From the NCBI GenBank assembly GCA_016234555.1, contig JACRBJ010000086.1, positions 1-64,000 on the forward strand: 64,000 nucleotides of DNA, given 5' to 3'. The position numbers were made by a program, and so were the translations under genes. Numbering within the stretch: the stretch's first letter is position 1; each line of letters opens with the position of its first letter. Shown here piece after piece: positions 48,590-58,200 of this stretch. Origin of the DNA: Chloroflexota bacterium. Lineage in GTDB: Bacteria; Chloroflexota; Anaerolineae; Anaerolineales; Villigracilaceae. The notes beneath the pieces are model-generated. The model had not been told where the DNA came from, did no database searches, and was given only the letters and a program-made list of their open reading frames with translations.

Positions 48590-49186
48590 TCAATTCTTTG
48601 AGACAACTGCAAACCGCATCACGGCTTTGAGATTCTCAGGTTTGGTCTTGCGAACATCGTTCAAGTAGATGTCATGGGCATTCTGCTTTGGGATTTCATA
48701 GCCCTGTGCTTCGGCAAATGCGATCATCTTTTCCATCGCCGCATCCATCCCTTCGTATGCGCCGACATGCAGGAACTGCACGCACATACCTTCAGCCACC
48801 GACTCGAAGCGCACCTGTTCGAGCAGGGACGGTTCCACTTTGGACAAAACCTTTTGTCGAGCTTCAGCCACTAGTTCAACTGTGACATACTCGGGCTGCA
48901 TCAGCATCATCGTCCACTTGAACTCCTTTGCCTCGCGGTTCACTCTCCACTGTACTTCCATCGGCATGACGTGGAAGTCAATGTCGCTTTCCAATCGCAC
49001 CATCCATTTGAGCGTGTACGCCAAAGGGAAGAGCGCGCTGGCGGCTTGTTGGAACCCGCTCCCATCTGGCTTGCCTTTCCCGTCCATGACGAGGAAGTTC
49101 ATCGGAGGCACATCCACGAGAACGGGCGTCTTGCTCGAAGGATGGTAGAGATATTTTAATATTTTGCGATGATCAATTTTGAGCAT
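48590..49186 (-). CDS. GyrI-like small-molecule-binding protein (copy 3)
   Basis: A 198-residue GyrI-like protein, similar in layout to 43549-44196: LKYLYHPSSKTPVLVDVPPMNFLVMDG (in outline), MMLMQPEYVTVELVAEAR, a GMCVQFLHVGAYEGMD block and HDIYLNDVRKTKPENLKAV near the end. Two copies of one subfamily in one gene run suggest linked binding of the same or related ligand classes. AGGAAATGAT precedes ATG, and it follows the WYL regulator gene by 9 bases. Confidence 0.82.
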   Translation of the reverse strand: MLKIDHRKILKYLYHPSSKTPVLVDVPPMNFLVMDGKGKPDGSGFQQAASALFPLAYTLKWMVRLESDIDFHVMPMEVQWRVNREAKEFKWTMMLMQPEYVTVELVAEARQKVLSKVEPSLLEQVRFESVAEGMCVQFLHVGAYEGMDAAMEKMIAFAEAQGYEIPKQNAHDIYLNDVRKTKPENLKAVMRFAVVSKN

Positions 49187-49195
49187 ATCATTTCC

Positions 49196-50152
49196 TTATT
49201 TCGAATATTTTGCGGCTGTGACCTGTAACCACTCCGCCACCATGCGGCGCAGTTCGGGTGGCTCCAACACCTCGACGGCTGGACCATACGCCAGCGTGGT
49301 GCTGGCTGCCCATTCCAGCGCAGGCGCAGAGAAGATGACGATCAGCGATCCATCTGCTTGCTCTTCCATGCTTTCCCAATACGACTGATTGCCCTTGAAG
49401 AGCCAGGTCGCATCCGCATCAACCTTCAGCTTGGCTTTGATCTGCGGCTGGGCTTGGAATTCGTTCTTCAAGTGAGCTTGCAGATCGAACTCAGGCGGAA
49501 TGCTGAACGTGGCGTCTGACAAGCTAATCTCCGCGATTCTGTCCACCCGAAAGGTGCGGACATCATCCCGAAGATGGCAGAACCCGACGACGTACCACCA
49601 GCCCCAACGATGGACGAGTGCATACGGGTCGACCCTCCTCTGGGTTGGGTGGGGGACCTGATTGCTTTGGTATTTCATCTCCAGGCTGCGGTGTTCGCGG
49701 ATGGCGCGGCGCAGCTTTTCCAGAGTCGGGGTCAACACTTTGAGGTCTGAACGGTTCATTCCCGTGGCAACCAGTGAGTTCCGCGCCCAAGCCACCTCGC
49801 GGACTTGCTCCTCGGGTAGCAGGTTCTCCAGCTTTGCCAGCGCCCCCCGCGCCGACTCGCGGTACAACTCGCCCCACATTTCCTCGACCATGCCAGTGCC
49901 CAGCACCAACGCCACCGCCTCTTCGAGCGTGAAAACCAGCGGCGGCATCTTGTACCCGCGCACAAGGGAGAACCCGCCGTACTGTCCTCGCTCGGCGTAG
50001 AGCGGGATGCCCATTTCCTCCAGCATGTCGAAGTAGCGGTGGACAGTTCGCAGCGAAACGCCCAACTTCTTCGCCAGTTCCGATGCCTTCTGGTTGGGCT
50101 GGTTCTGGAGCAGGAAGATCAGGGTAATCAAACGGGTGGCTGTGTTGTTCAT
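49196..50152 (-). CDS. WYL-domain transcriptional regulator (YafY family)
   Basis: A 318-residue regulator with an N-terminal HTH (LITLIFLLQNQPNQKASELAKKLGVSLRTVHRYFDMLEEMG, in outline, about 8-48) and a C-terminal WYL-type ligand-sensing domain (about 140-300: YALVHRWGWWYVVGFCHLRDDVRTFRVDRI). WYL regulators respond to DNA damage products or nucleic acids in several systems, and often control stress or defence genes. It is the first gene of the run 49196 to 40481 and has a 39-bp palindrome in its upstream region, so control of its own operon is likely. Confidence 0.9.
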   Translation of the reverse strand: MNNTATRLITLIFLLQNQPNQKASELAKKLGVSLRTVHRYFDMLEEMGIPLYAERGQYGGFSLVRGYKMPPLVFTLEEAVALVLGTGMVEEMWGELYRESARGALAKLENLLPEEQVREVAWARNSLVATGMNRSDLKVLTPTLEKLRRAIREHRSLEMKYQSNQVPHPTQRRVDPYALVHRWGWWYVVGFCHLRDDVRTFRVDRIAEISLSDATFSIPPEFDLQAHLKNEFQAQPQIKAKLKVDADATWLFKGNQSYWESMEEQADGSLIVIFSAPALEWAASTTLAYGPAVEVLEPPELRRMVAEWLQVTAAKYSK

Positions 50153-50170
50153 TGTGTCACATCCTTGAAA

Positions 50171-50214
50171 AGTATAAGCCTCATATATGTCAAATTATGA
50201 CATATATGAGGCTT
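50171..50214 (-). promoter_or_regulatory. Promoter region and palindromic operator of WYL operon
   Basis: A near-perfect inverted repeat (17-base arms aagcctcatatatgtca and complement, 5-base loop) spans 50176-50214. On the minus strand it is directly followed by TATACT (50171-50176), the likely -10 box, 18 bases before the WYL start codon. The operator therefore covers the spacer and -35 region of the promoter. Confidence 0.7.
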
Positions 50215-50238
50215 GAGTTTTCAACCAATTTTGAGGTC

Positions 50239-50292
50239 GGACTCCAACGACTCCAGTCGTTGGATATCCAAAGTCGGGAGACTTTGGACTCC
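50239..50292. repeat. Paired-hairpin intergenic repeat (variant)
   Basis: Two perfect hairpins, ccaacgactccagtcgttgg (50244-50263) and ccaaagtcgggagactttgg (50268-50287), are bordered by direct copies of ggactcc. It lies between the dinB stop and the WYL operator and shares design with 38833-38888. Confidence 0.7.
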
Positions 50293-50298
50293 GCATCA

Positions 50299-51474
50299 TC
50301 ACTCAACCAAATCGTCTCCGTGTTTGATCACGCCTTTTCCATATTTTTCCTGCAAGACATCCACCACATCCTGTAACTTGCGGGACTTTTCACTCCCCAC
50401 GTCCCACAAACTGAGTTGGCGGATTGGTTCCCCGATTCCGCTGACGCCGACACCGATCAACCGCACGGGCTGATTCTGCTTGCGGACGGTTTTCATCAGC
50501 TTGATGGCTGTATGGAAAATCTCGTCCTCGTTGTCTGTGGATGTGGGCAATGTGGTCTGGCGGGTGAGCGTGGTGAAATCGCTCCAGCGGATTTTCAACT
50601 TGACGGTTTTTCCCGCCAGTTCATTTTTCCGCAGTTGACGCGCCACCTCCCGCGCCTGTTCACGCAATGTCTTTTCGAGAGTCTTCTCATCGCGCACATC
50701 CACGTTGTAGGTGACTTCCTGGCTGACAGATTTGGTCTCCGACTCGGTGGTCACGGGACGATTGTCAATGCCGTTGGCGTGCTGCCACAGGTCACGTCCG
50801 TTTTCGCCGAAGAGATTGACCAAATCTTTTTGGTTCCACCTTGCGATGTCGCCGATGGTGTGAATGCCCAACTCAGTTAATCGTGCTGAGGTTTTGGGTC
50901 CCACACCCCAGAGCATATCCGCTGGGAGCGGATTCAAAAATTTTTCTTCTTCACCCGCAGGGACGATGGTCAGTCCATAAGGAGGTTCGTTTTTCTTCTT
51001 ACCCGATTTCTTGCCGACCTCGTTTGCAATCTTCGCCACGAGTTTATTGGATGCGACACCGACTGAACTGGGTAAATGTAATTCGTTTTTTATCCCAGCT
51101 TGCAGGGCGCGGGCAATCCGCTCGACGGGTTCGCTCATGTCCGAGATGTCGAGAAAGGCTTCGTCGATGGAAATCTGCTCGACCAGTCCAGTCAAATTGT
51201 GAAGTTTTTCCATCACCCTGGCAGATACTTCACTGTACAAATTATGATGACTCGGCACGATAATCAAATCCCTGCACAGTTGAATCGCGCGTGACATGGG
51301 CATGGCGCTGCGTACGCCGAGTGTGCGAGCCGCGTAGGAACATGACGCAACCACGCCGCGTTCGTTTGGCTTGCCTCCCACGGCAAACGGCTTGCCGCGC
51401 AGGGCGGGGTTCTCGTTTTCCTCCACCGAGCAGAAGAAGGCATCCAGGTCAACGTGAAGAATCGTGCGGGACAT
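50299..51474 (-). CDS. dinB: DNA polymerase IV
   Basis: A 391-residue Y-family polymerase. The catalytic acidic residues are in VDLDAFF (Asp9) and SIDEAFLDI (Asp104, Glu105). The helix-hairpin-helix thumb (LWGVGPKTSARLTELGIHTIGDI, in outline) and the little-finger domain are of normal length; the C-terminal clamp-binding motif is likely QLSLWDVG-like (QLSLW). It copies past damaged bases with low fidelity. Its promoter is a TATAAT 6 bases before ATG with no ribosome site, fitting a leaderless transcript. It lies upstream of the WYL-headed run on the same strand. Confidence 0.93.
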   Translation of the reverse strand: MSRTILHVDLDAFFCSVEENENPALRGKPFAVGGKPNERGVVASCSYAARTLGVRSAMPMSRAIQLCRDLIIVPSHHNLYSEVSARVMEKLHNLTGLVEQISIDEAFLDISDMSEPVERIARALQAGIKNELHLPSSVGVASNKLVAKIANEVGKKSGKKKNEPPYGLTIVPAGEEEKFLNPLPADMLWGVGPKTSARLTELGIHTIGDIARWNQKDLVNLFGENGRDLWQHANGIDNRPVTTESETKSVSQEVTYNVDVRDEKTLEKTLREQAREVARQLRKNELAGKTVKLKIRWSDFTTLTRQTTLPTSTDNEDEIFHTAIKLMKTVRKQNQPVRLIGVGVSGIGEPIRQLSLWDVGSEKSRKLQDVVDVLQEKYGKGVIKHGDDLVE

Positions 51475-51480
51475 GAATCT

Positions 51481-51486
51481 ATTATA
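51481..51486 (-). promoter_or_regulatory. -10 box giving a probable leaderless dinB transcript
   Basis: Minus-strand TATAAT separated by 6 bases (agattc) from the dinB ATG. The -35 position (TTTCCG at 17 bases) matches only partly. No LexA-like box is obvious nearby. Confidence 0.5.
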
Positions 51487-51534
51487 GTGGATCGAGAGTT
51501 TGACGGAAATGCGCGCCCCCGTCTTTTGCCCTTC

Positions 51535-53295
51535 CTATTTCGACGCTTCTTTCAACGGAAGGATGACCCTGAACGTGCAGCCCTTGCCCTCTTCGCTTTC
51601 GAGTTCGATTTTTCCATTCATGATGGAGGTTAGTTTTGCGACAATGGACAATCCCAGACCAAACCCGCTTTGCTTTGAGTTCTCCATGCTGTCCACCTGT
51701 TCGAAGGCTTCAAAGACCCGTTTCTGCGCTTCGGGCGGGATGCCGATTCCGGTGTCGATCACCTGGATGCTCCAGTGGTTTGCGTCCTGCTTCATGAAGC
51801 GAACGGTGACCGAACCCTTCTCGGTGAACTTGACCGCGTTGTGGACCAGGTTCATCACGATTTGCCTCAGCCAGAATTGATCGCCGACCAGCGTTTGCGG
51901 CAGCGCGGGGTCTATATATTCCACAAGCTTCAACCCTTTTTTGTGCGCGTGAAAATTCAGCGTGGATAACAGCGGACCGACAACCTCGGTGACATCGAAG
52001 GGATATTCCCGCAGGACGATTTTTCCCGTCTCGATCTGCGCCTGCCCGACCAGGTTGTTGATGAACGAAAGCAGCTGGTTCGCGCCGTCGAGAATTTCCG
52101 ACGAAGCCTTGGTCTGATTCTCGGTCATCGGACCGAAGGAGCCGTCCTTCAACATCTCCGCGTAGCCGATGATCGCGCCCAAAGGCGAGCGCAAATCGTG
52201 ACCCAGGTTTGCCAGCAGCTGGCTTTTCAGGCGGCTTGCCTCCATGATCTGCTTTTGCGCCTTCTTTTGCTCGGTGATGTCGCTGATGAGTAGGACGCGC
52301 CCGGTGCGCTTTCCGCGCTGGTCAACCACCGAGGTGGTCCGCAGGCTGAAGGTCAATTGTTCCCCAGCCAGTTCGACCATGATTTCCTGGTTGATCTCCC
52401 TGTGCTGGCTCGATGCCTGCCACTCGTTCCATTGCGGCAGCAGCGTCTTGATCTCGCGTCCGAGCAGTTCGCTTGTGTTTTGGAAGATGAAAATTCCCAC
52501 CGGGTTGATGTCTACAATGCGTTCCTTGTGATCGAGCACCACCACGCCGTCCTTGATGGCATTGAATACCGAATCGTGCGCGATGGGGCGCAGGTCCATG
52601 AATCGATAACGCAAAAAACTGATGGAGATGAACAGATTCGTCAGGGTCAGGGCGACTGGCGTGAGGTCGAGAAACGGATACGGATTCAGCCGCGTCACAT
52701 ACATAAAGTTCGCCAGCCACGGAAACGACATGCCAATCAGCATAATCCGCGACTGGCTGCGGTATAGGCTTTGCGAACGCCCGGCAATTTGAAAGAACAG
52801 GACCGTGACGGCTGTGATCAGCACGTATTGGAAAATCACCAGCAAATTGAACATTGTGCCATGCTGGAGGTCCAGGGGACCGAACGGCAGTCCGTTGGTG
52901 AACGCAATGGAAGTCCATATCTGATGATGCCATTCGTTCGTCAACGCAAACATGAAGTTAAGGCTGGCGATGATCGCAAGCAAAGCCGTCCGTGTGCGGG
53001 TCAACCAACTGCCATGACCGCTGTAGTGCATTGTGAAAATGAACATGCCCAGTGTCACATAGGAAATGCCAAAGAATTCCAGCTTCGCCCACAGGATTTT
53101 TTCCGCCAGGTTTGTGCTGAAAATCTCCATCGCGTAGGTTAACGACCACTCGACGACGCACCCGACAGCCAGCATCAAGCCGTACGCGCCTGGTATGATA
53201 CGCACTCCCCAGATTCGCATTAACAACAGAATCCCCATCAAACTGCCCGCCAGCAGGATGACGATGTAACCGATGTAGTAGGGGTACAGTTCCAT
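51535..53295 (-). CDS. Membrane histidine kinase (7TM-PAS-HisKA)
   Basis: A 586-residue sensor kinase. The N-terminal 7-TM region (about 5-230) is of the histidine-kinase N-terminal 7TM type, followed by a PAS domain (about 240-345, SVFNAIKDGVVVLDHKERI), a HisKA domain with the phosphoacceptor His366 in LGHDLRSPL, and a HATPase domain with N, G1 and G2 boxes (NLVHNAVKF, DTGIGIP, GFGLGLSI). It should sense an envelope or membrane-soluble signal. No response regulator gene is adjacent, so the partner is unknown. It lies 60 bases upstream of dinB on the same strand; the SD is weak. Confidence 0.88.
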   Translation of the reverse strand: MELYPYYIGYIVILLAGSLMGILLLMRIWGVRIIPGAYGLMLAVGCVVEWSLTYAMEIFSTNLAEKILWAKLEFFGISYVTLGMFIFTMHYSGHGSWLTRTRTALLAIIASLNFMFALTNEWHHQIWTSIAFTNGLPFGPLDLQHGTMFNLLVIFQYVLITAVTVLFFQIAGRSQSLYRSQSRIMLIGMSFPWLANFMYVTRLNPYPFLDLTPVALTLTNLFISISFLRYRFMDLRPIAHDSVFNAIKDGVVVLDHKERIVDINPVGIFIFQNTSELLGREIKTLLPQWNEWQASSQHREINQEIMVELAGEQLTFSLRTTSVVDQRGKRTGRVLLISDITEQKKAQKQIMEASRLKSQLLANLGHDLRSPLGAIIGYAEMLKDGSFGPMTENQTKASSEILDGANQLLSFINNLVGQAQIETGKIVLREYPFDVTEVVGPLLSTLNFHAHKKGLKLVEYIDPALPQTLVGDQFWLRQIVMNLVHNAVKFTEKGSVTVRFMKQDANHWSIQVIDTGIGIPPEAQKRVFEAFEQVDSMENSKQSGFGLGLSIVAKLTSIMNGKIELESEEGKGCTFRVILPLKEASK

Positions 53296-53491
53296 GCGCC
53301 GTCGATTTTAATCCGAAAGGGATTTTTTCAATATATCAATTTGGTGAAATTCCTGCAACGATTAATTCGCTGCTCCCGGTGCAGGGAGCGCCCCTCTGGC
53401 CTGTTTTGTGCGAACACAATTTTATGTCGCCCTACCCAATTCCATCACTCTCTGATAATATACATCCGCACGCCGATCCTTTGACTTCAAG

Positions 53492-53519
53492 CCCTCGGCT
53501 TTTCCCGTCGGGGGTTTTT
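53492..53519 (+). terminator. Terminator-like hairpin in typA leader
   Basis: An 8-base-pair stem (ccctcggc with gtcggggg, two G-T pairs) and 7-base loop is followed by TTTTT. It lies upstream of typA on the plus strand with no gene immediately before it on that strand, so it is either an attenuator of typA or a stop for unseen transcription. Confidence 0.45.
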
Positions 53520-53534
53520 GTGTGTGTAAATTGA

Positions 53535-53551
53535 CCGTCATACGATGACGG
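53535..53551 (+). promoter_or_regulatory. Small leader hairpin before typA
   Basis: A perfect 7-base-pair stem (ccgtcat / atgacgg) with a 3-base loop, 18 bases before the typA ATG. Bases 53296-53491 between the divergent kinase gene and this leader hold no gene. Confidence 0.35.
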
Positions 53552-53569
53552 ATGAAACCAGGTGTAAAA

Positions 53570-55429
<1,860 letters not shown>

Positions 55430-55437
55430 GAATTTGG

Positions 55438-56430
55438 CTACTGCATGGAGTCTGTCTGACGCAGCCAGGCTTCCACCCTGCGCATTCCTTCATCAAAGTC
55501 CACTGCGGGTTGGTATCCCAACTCGCGGCGGGCTTTTTCTATGCAGAAGCCCTGATGTGTGCCGAACAATTCAGCGAATAATCTGGTCAACAGGGGGCGG
55601 GCTTCGATGTGTAGCGCGCCGTAGACTTTTTCCATGACCCAGCCAGCCGCGTATGCCAGCCGGTATGGAAGCACAATGCGCGGGCTGGACATTCCCGCAA
55701 TTTGCGCCAACCGGCTCACGTACTGCCGCCAGGTGATGTCTGAACCGTCGGTGACGTTGTATGCCTTGCCTGTGGCGTGTTCACAGTCGGCAACGTGGAT
55801 AAGAAAATCCACCACGTTCGTGACGTATGCAAATCCCGCGGGCTTGCCGTCCTTCCCGATGTGTACCATGCTGCCGCTCTTGAGCAGTTCCAGAACTTCC
55901 ACCACAAACGTGATCGAACGCGGTCCGTAAATGGTGGCTGGTCGCACCACCGTCACCGGCAAATTGTGCCGGCGATGATAATCCCAGACCAGTTGCTCTC
56001 CTTCGATTTTCGTATCGCCATACTGCCAGCCGCGCGCGCGATACGGAGCCGTTTCATCGACGGGTGCGTCCGGGTGCCCATAAACGTCGGTGGTGCTGAC
56101 GTGGATGAACTTTTTCACGCCGGCTTCCAGCGATGCTTCCAACAGGTTGCGGACTCCTCTGACATTGGCGGCGCGGAACGCTTCCCAGTCCCCCCAATCG
56201 GTGGCGAGCGCGGCGCAGTGATAAACACGGTCCATGCCCTGGGCGGCAGTCCGCAACGATTGGATGTCGTCCAGATCGCCATAGACCAATTCCACTTTGA
56301 GATTTTCCAAATGAGCCGTCTTGCTGGTGGGACGCACCAGCGCCCGCACCCGTTCGCCCCGCGCCAGTAATGCTTCGACCAAATGACTGCCCAGGAAACC
56401 GCTTCCTCCCGTTACCAGATTGTTCAGCAT
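55438..56430 (-). CDS. NAD-dependent epimerase/dehydratase (extended SDR)
   Basis: A 330-residue extended SDR. The N-terminal Rossmann motif is VTGGSGFLGSHLVEALL, the active site is YGDTK (Tyr and Lys of YxxxK) with Ser in HVSTTDVYG, and the C-terminal part is typical. It resembles HpnA-like and 3-beta-hydroxysteroid-dehydrogenase-like reductases more than UDP-sugar epimerases, so the substrate may be a sterol-like, hopanoid or flavonoid alcohol; this is tentative. It is convergent with typA and stands alone. Confidence 0.82.
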   Translation of the reverse strand: MLNNLVTGGSGFLGSHLVEALLARGERVRALVRPTSKTAHLENLKVELVYGDLDDIQSLRTAAQGMDRVYHCAALATDWGDWEAFRAANVRGVRNLLEASLEAGVKKFIHVSTTDVYGHPDAPVDETAPYRARGWQYGDTKIEGEQLVWDYHRRHNLPVTVVRPATIYGPRSITFVVEVLELLKSGSMVHIGKDGKPAGFAYVTNVVDFLIHVADCEHATGKAYNVTDGSDITWRQYVSRLAQIAGMSSPRIVLPYRLAYAAGWVMEKVYGALHIEARPLLTRLFAELFGTHQGFCIEKARRELGYQPAVDFDEGMRRVEAWLRQTDSMQ

Positions 56431-56472
56431 GAATGTTTTCTCCGTAGGGTCTGGATTTTTTTCGTCCCTATT

Positions 56473-57018
56473 TTACCTGATGCCCGATGTTTTTGTCTCC
56501 AGGTTATCTTGTTCAATCAGGCGGTTGAGGAAGGGTGTGAAATGTCCCGCATATCTGCTCTGCAATTCGGGCAATCTCCAATCCTGATCGGTCACCCGCC
56601 GCCGGCAAAGCGGGGAACCGCACCGGCACGGATACAACTTCCAATCCTGGTTGAAAAGCCACAAGGCGTAGTCGGCGGTCACTTCCTCGCCGGGAGCGAT
56701 GGGATGGCGGGCAATCAGCGTGATCGCGTCCAGCATCCACGCATTGGGGTCGCAGGAATGGTTGAGAGTGTATTCCTCTGCCAGTGGAGAATCTACGGGG
56801 TCTGCCAGGTAAAGGTCATCATCGAGGACAGCGATCGTTTCCGGATTTGCTTTTCCAGACAGGATATCGGCGTGAGTAAAGACCGTACCACCCCAAATGA
56901 TGAGAATTTCCCCGCTGTCAATTGGTGACTGGACGAACAAGCCGGTTCCACCGATAGGTGATGAACTTGCTTTGAGGCGCGGGTCAACCCACGGGATAAG
57001 CTTTTCGCCGGGTCTCAT
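56473..57018 (-). CDS. Bacterial SET-domain protein
   Basis: A 181-residue SET-domain protein. It has the SET core: GGTGLFVQSPIDSGEILIIWGG, NHSCDPNAWM (the AdoMet-site NHS motif), GEEVTADYALW, and a post-SET zinc cluster CRCGSPLCRR. SET enzymes transfer methyl groups to lysines in proteins. Its small size and complete post-SET motif suggest activity. Its ATG overlaps the TGA of the dimeric-barrel gene, so translation is coupled. The target protein is unknown; bacterial SET proteins are often acquired horizontally. Confidence 0.88.
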   Translation of the reverse strand: MRPGEKLIPWVDPRLKASSSPIGGTGLFVQSPIDSGEILIIWGGTVFTHADILSGKANPETIAVLDDDLYLADPVDSPLAEEYTLNHSCDPNAWMLDAITLIARHPIAPGEEVTADYALWLFNQDWKLYPCRCGSPLCRRRVTDQDWRLPELQSRYAGHFTPFLNRLIEQDNLETKTSGIR

Positions 57019-57335
57019 AATGTGTTTTCTGCCGGGACATTTTCCGATGAAGCGAACAAACGCGCCAATCCCGGATAAGCTTTCAACGGAATTAGTTCAA
57101 AGGTGATCAGCCCATGTTCCACCAGCGGAAGAGTTGCCAGTATTTGGCGCGCCGTTTCGAGGTCATCGCATTCCAGGACAAGCACAGCCTCGTTGCGGTC
57201 ATCGCGGAAATACAACTCGCGGATGATTCCCTGCTGGTGCAAGTCCCAGGCGCGACGGGCTTCGGCGCGGGCGTGTTGTTGAAACTGCTCCGCCGTTGCA
57301 TTGGGAAGTTCATGTTCGAGGGCGAGGATTTTCAT
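57015..57335 (-). CDS. Dimeric alpha/beta-barrel protein (muconolactone-isomerase/YciI-like)
   Basis: A 106-residue protein of the dimeric alpha+beta barrel superfamily, with the order of the muconolactone isomerase/YciI group: FQQHARAEARRAWDLHQQGIIRELYF, an AVLVLECDDLETARQILATLP segment (in outline) and a HGLITFELIPL strand. No catalytic residue is obvious; it may bind a small aromatic molecule. The ATG at 57335 shares ATGA with the CPBP stop, and its own stop shares ATGA with the SET start. Confidence 0.7.
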   Translation of the reverse strand: MKILALEHELPNATAEQFQQHARAEARRAWDLHQQGIIRELYFRDDRNEAVLVLECDDLETARQILATLPLVEHGLITFELIPLKAYPGLARLFASSENVPAENTL

Positions 57336-58087
57336 TGGACCAATCCCCACAGCACATGCCAGAAGACATCCGTCCAAAAATGGACGCCAGCCGCCGCTAC
57401 CAGGCCGTCCTTCATGTAACGTTCACCCGCGACGACTCCGACGACGCCATTCAGCAGGAAGACCTCCGCCAGCAAAACGGGATTGATCTCAGCGGGAGAT
57501 ACGGCGCCAGTGAGGTACATGACCGTCCCAAGATGGCCCGCGCCAAAAGCGAGCGCAGCGATCACATTGGCGACCCAAAGCGCGGCGGTTCGTCCATTGA
57601 AACGTTTGAACGCCCAGTTGAGGATGAAGCCCCACAGGCCGAAGACGAATCCGCGGAATGCAATTTCCTCGCCGACGCCCGCGCTAAAGGATGCAAAAAG
57701 TGAGAGTGGGAACGCGGGATGCGGGAATCGTCCCAATCCGTTGATGGGCGCGAAAACCGTGTCGCCGGCGATGATCGCCAACCCGCAGATAAAGCCCAGT
57801 CCAAGCGGAATCAACAGCCAGCGGCGCCAGTTCCCGTCTTCGCTGTAAATGCCAGGCAATCCCAGTTTGCGGGCGAACCAGTATCCAGCCAACCCCAGTA
57901 ATCCGTAAATCACCAGCACGATGCCCGCGTTGGCAAGTCCAAATACGATTGGCGGGATGCCCGTGTCAGGCATGGGGACGCCAATCGACGTCAGCAATTG
58001 ATCCAGAAAGAAAGTGTATGTAACAAAGGCGCAAATTGCATACGCAGTCAGCAGAATAAAAAATACTGAAAGTTGTTTGCGGTTCAT
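57332..58087 (-). CDS. CPBP-family intramembrane protease
   Basis: A 251-residue membrane protein with about seven or eight helices. It has all CPBP (Rce1/abortive-infection-like) motifs: GVGEEIAFRGFVFG with the paired Glu and Arg, AFGAGHLG, and GVHFWTDVFWH near the end. Such proteins cleave prenylated or other membrane peptides and occur in bacteriocin self-immunity; the substrate here is unknown. It heads the CPBP / dimeric-barrel / SET operon, with both downstream junctions formed by ATGA. Confidence 0.85.
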   Translation of the reverse strand: MNRKQLSVFFILLTAYAICAFVTYTFFLDQLLTSIGVPMPDTGIPPIVFGLANAGIVLVIYGLLGLAGYWFARKLGLPGIYSEDGNWRRWLLIPLGLGFICGLAIIAGDTVFAPINGLGRFPHPAFPLSLFASFSAGVGEEIAFRGFVFGLWGFILNWAFKRFNGRTAALWVANVIAALAFGAGHLGTVMYLTGAVSPAEINPVLLAEVFLLNGVVGVVAGERYMKDGLVAAAGVHFWTDVFWHVLWGLVQ

Positions 58088-58130
58088 GGTGACTCCTTTT
58101 GTCTTCGATTATATGACCTGGCGGAATGAA

Positions 58131-58153
58131 AACTCCCCAACTGTTGGGGAGTT
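58131..58153 (-). terminator. Terminator of hybrid kinase gene
   Basis: A perfect 11-base-pair stem (aactccccaac / gttggggagtt) around one central base. On the minus strand it is followed by ttcattcc after a TTTT run formed with the arm. It lies about 50 bases after the kinase stop. Confidence 0.5.
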
Positions 58154-58200
58154 GGGGACTGGTCAAGTGGATAGTCCGATTACAAAGTGACTGGAGGGAG

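Noticed and set aside
38833..50292. Repeated palindromes as a CRISPR array
   Set aside because: Copies are far apart, differ in sequence and have no spacers or cas genes.
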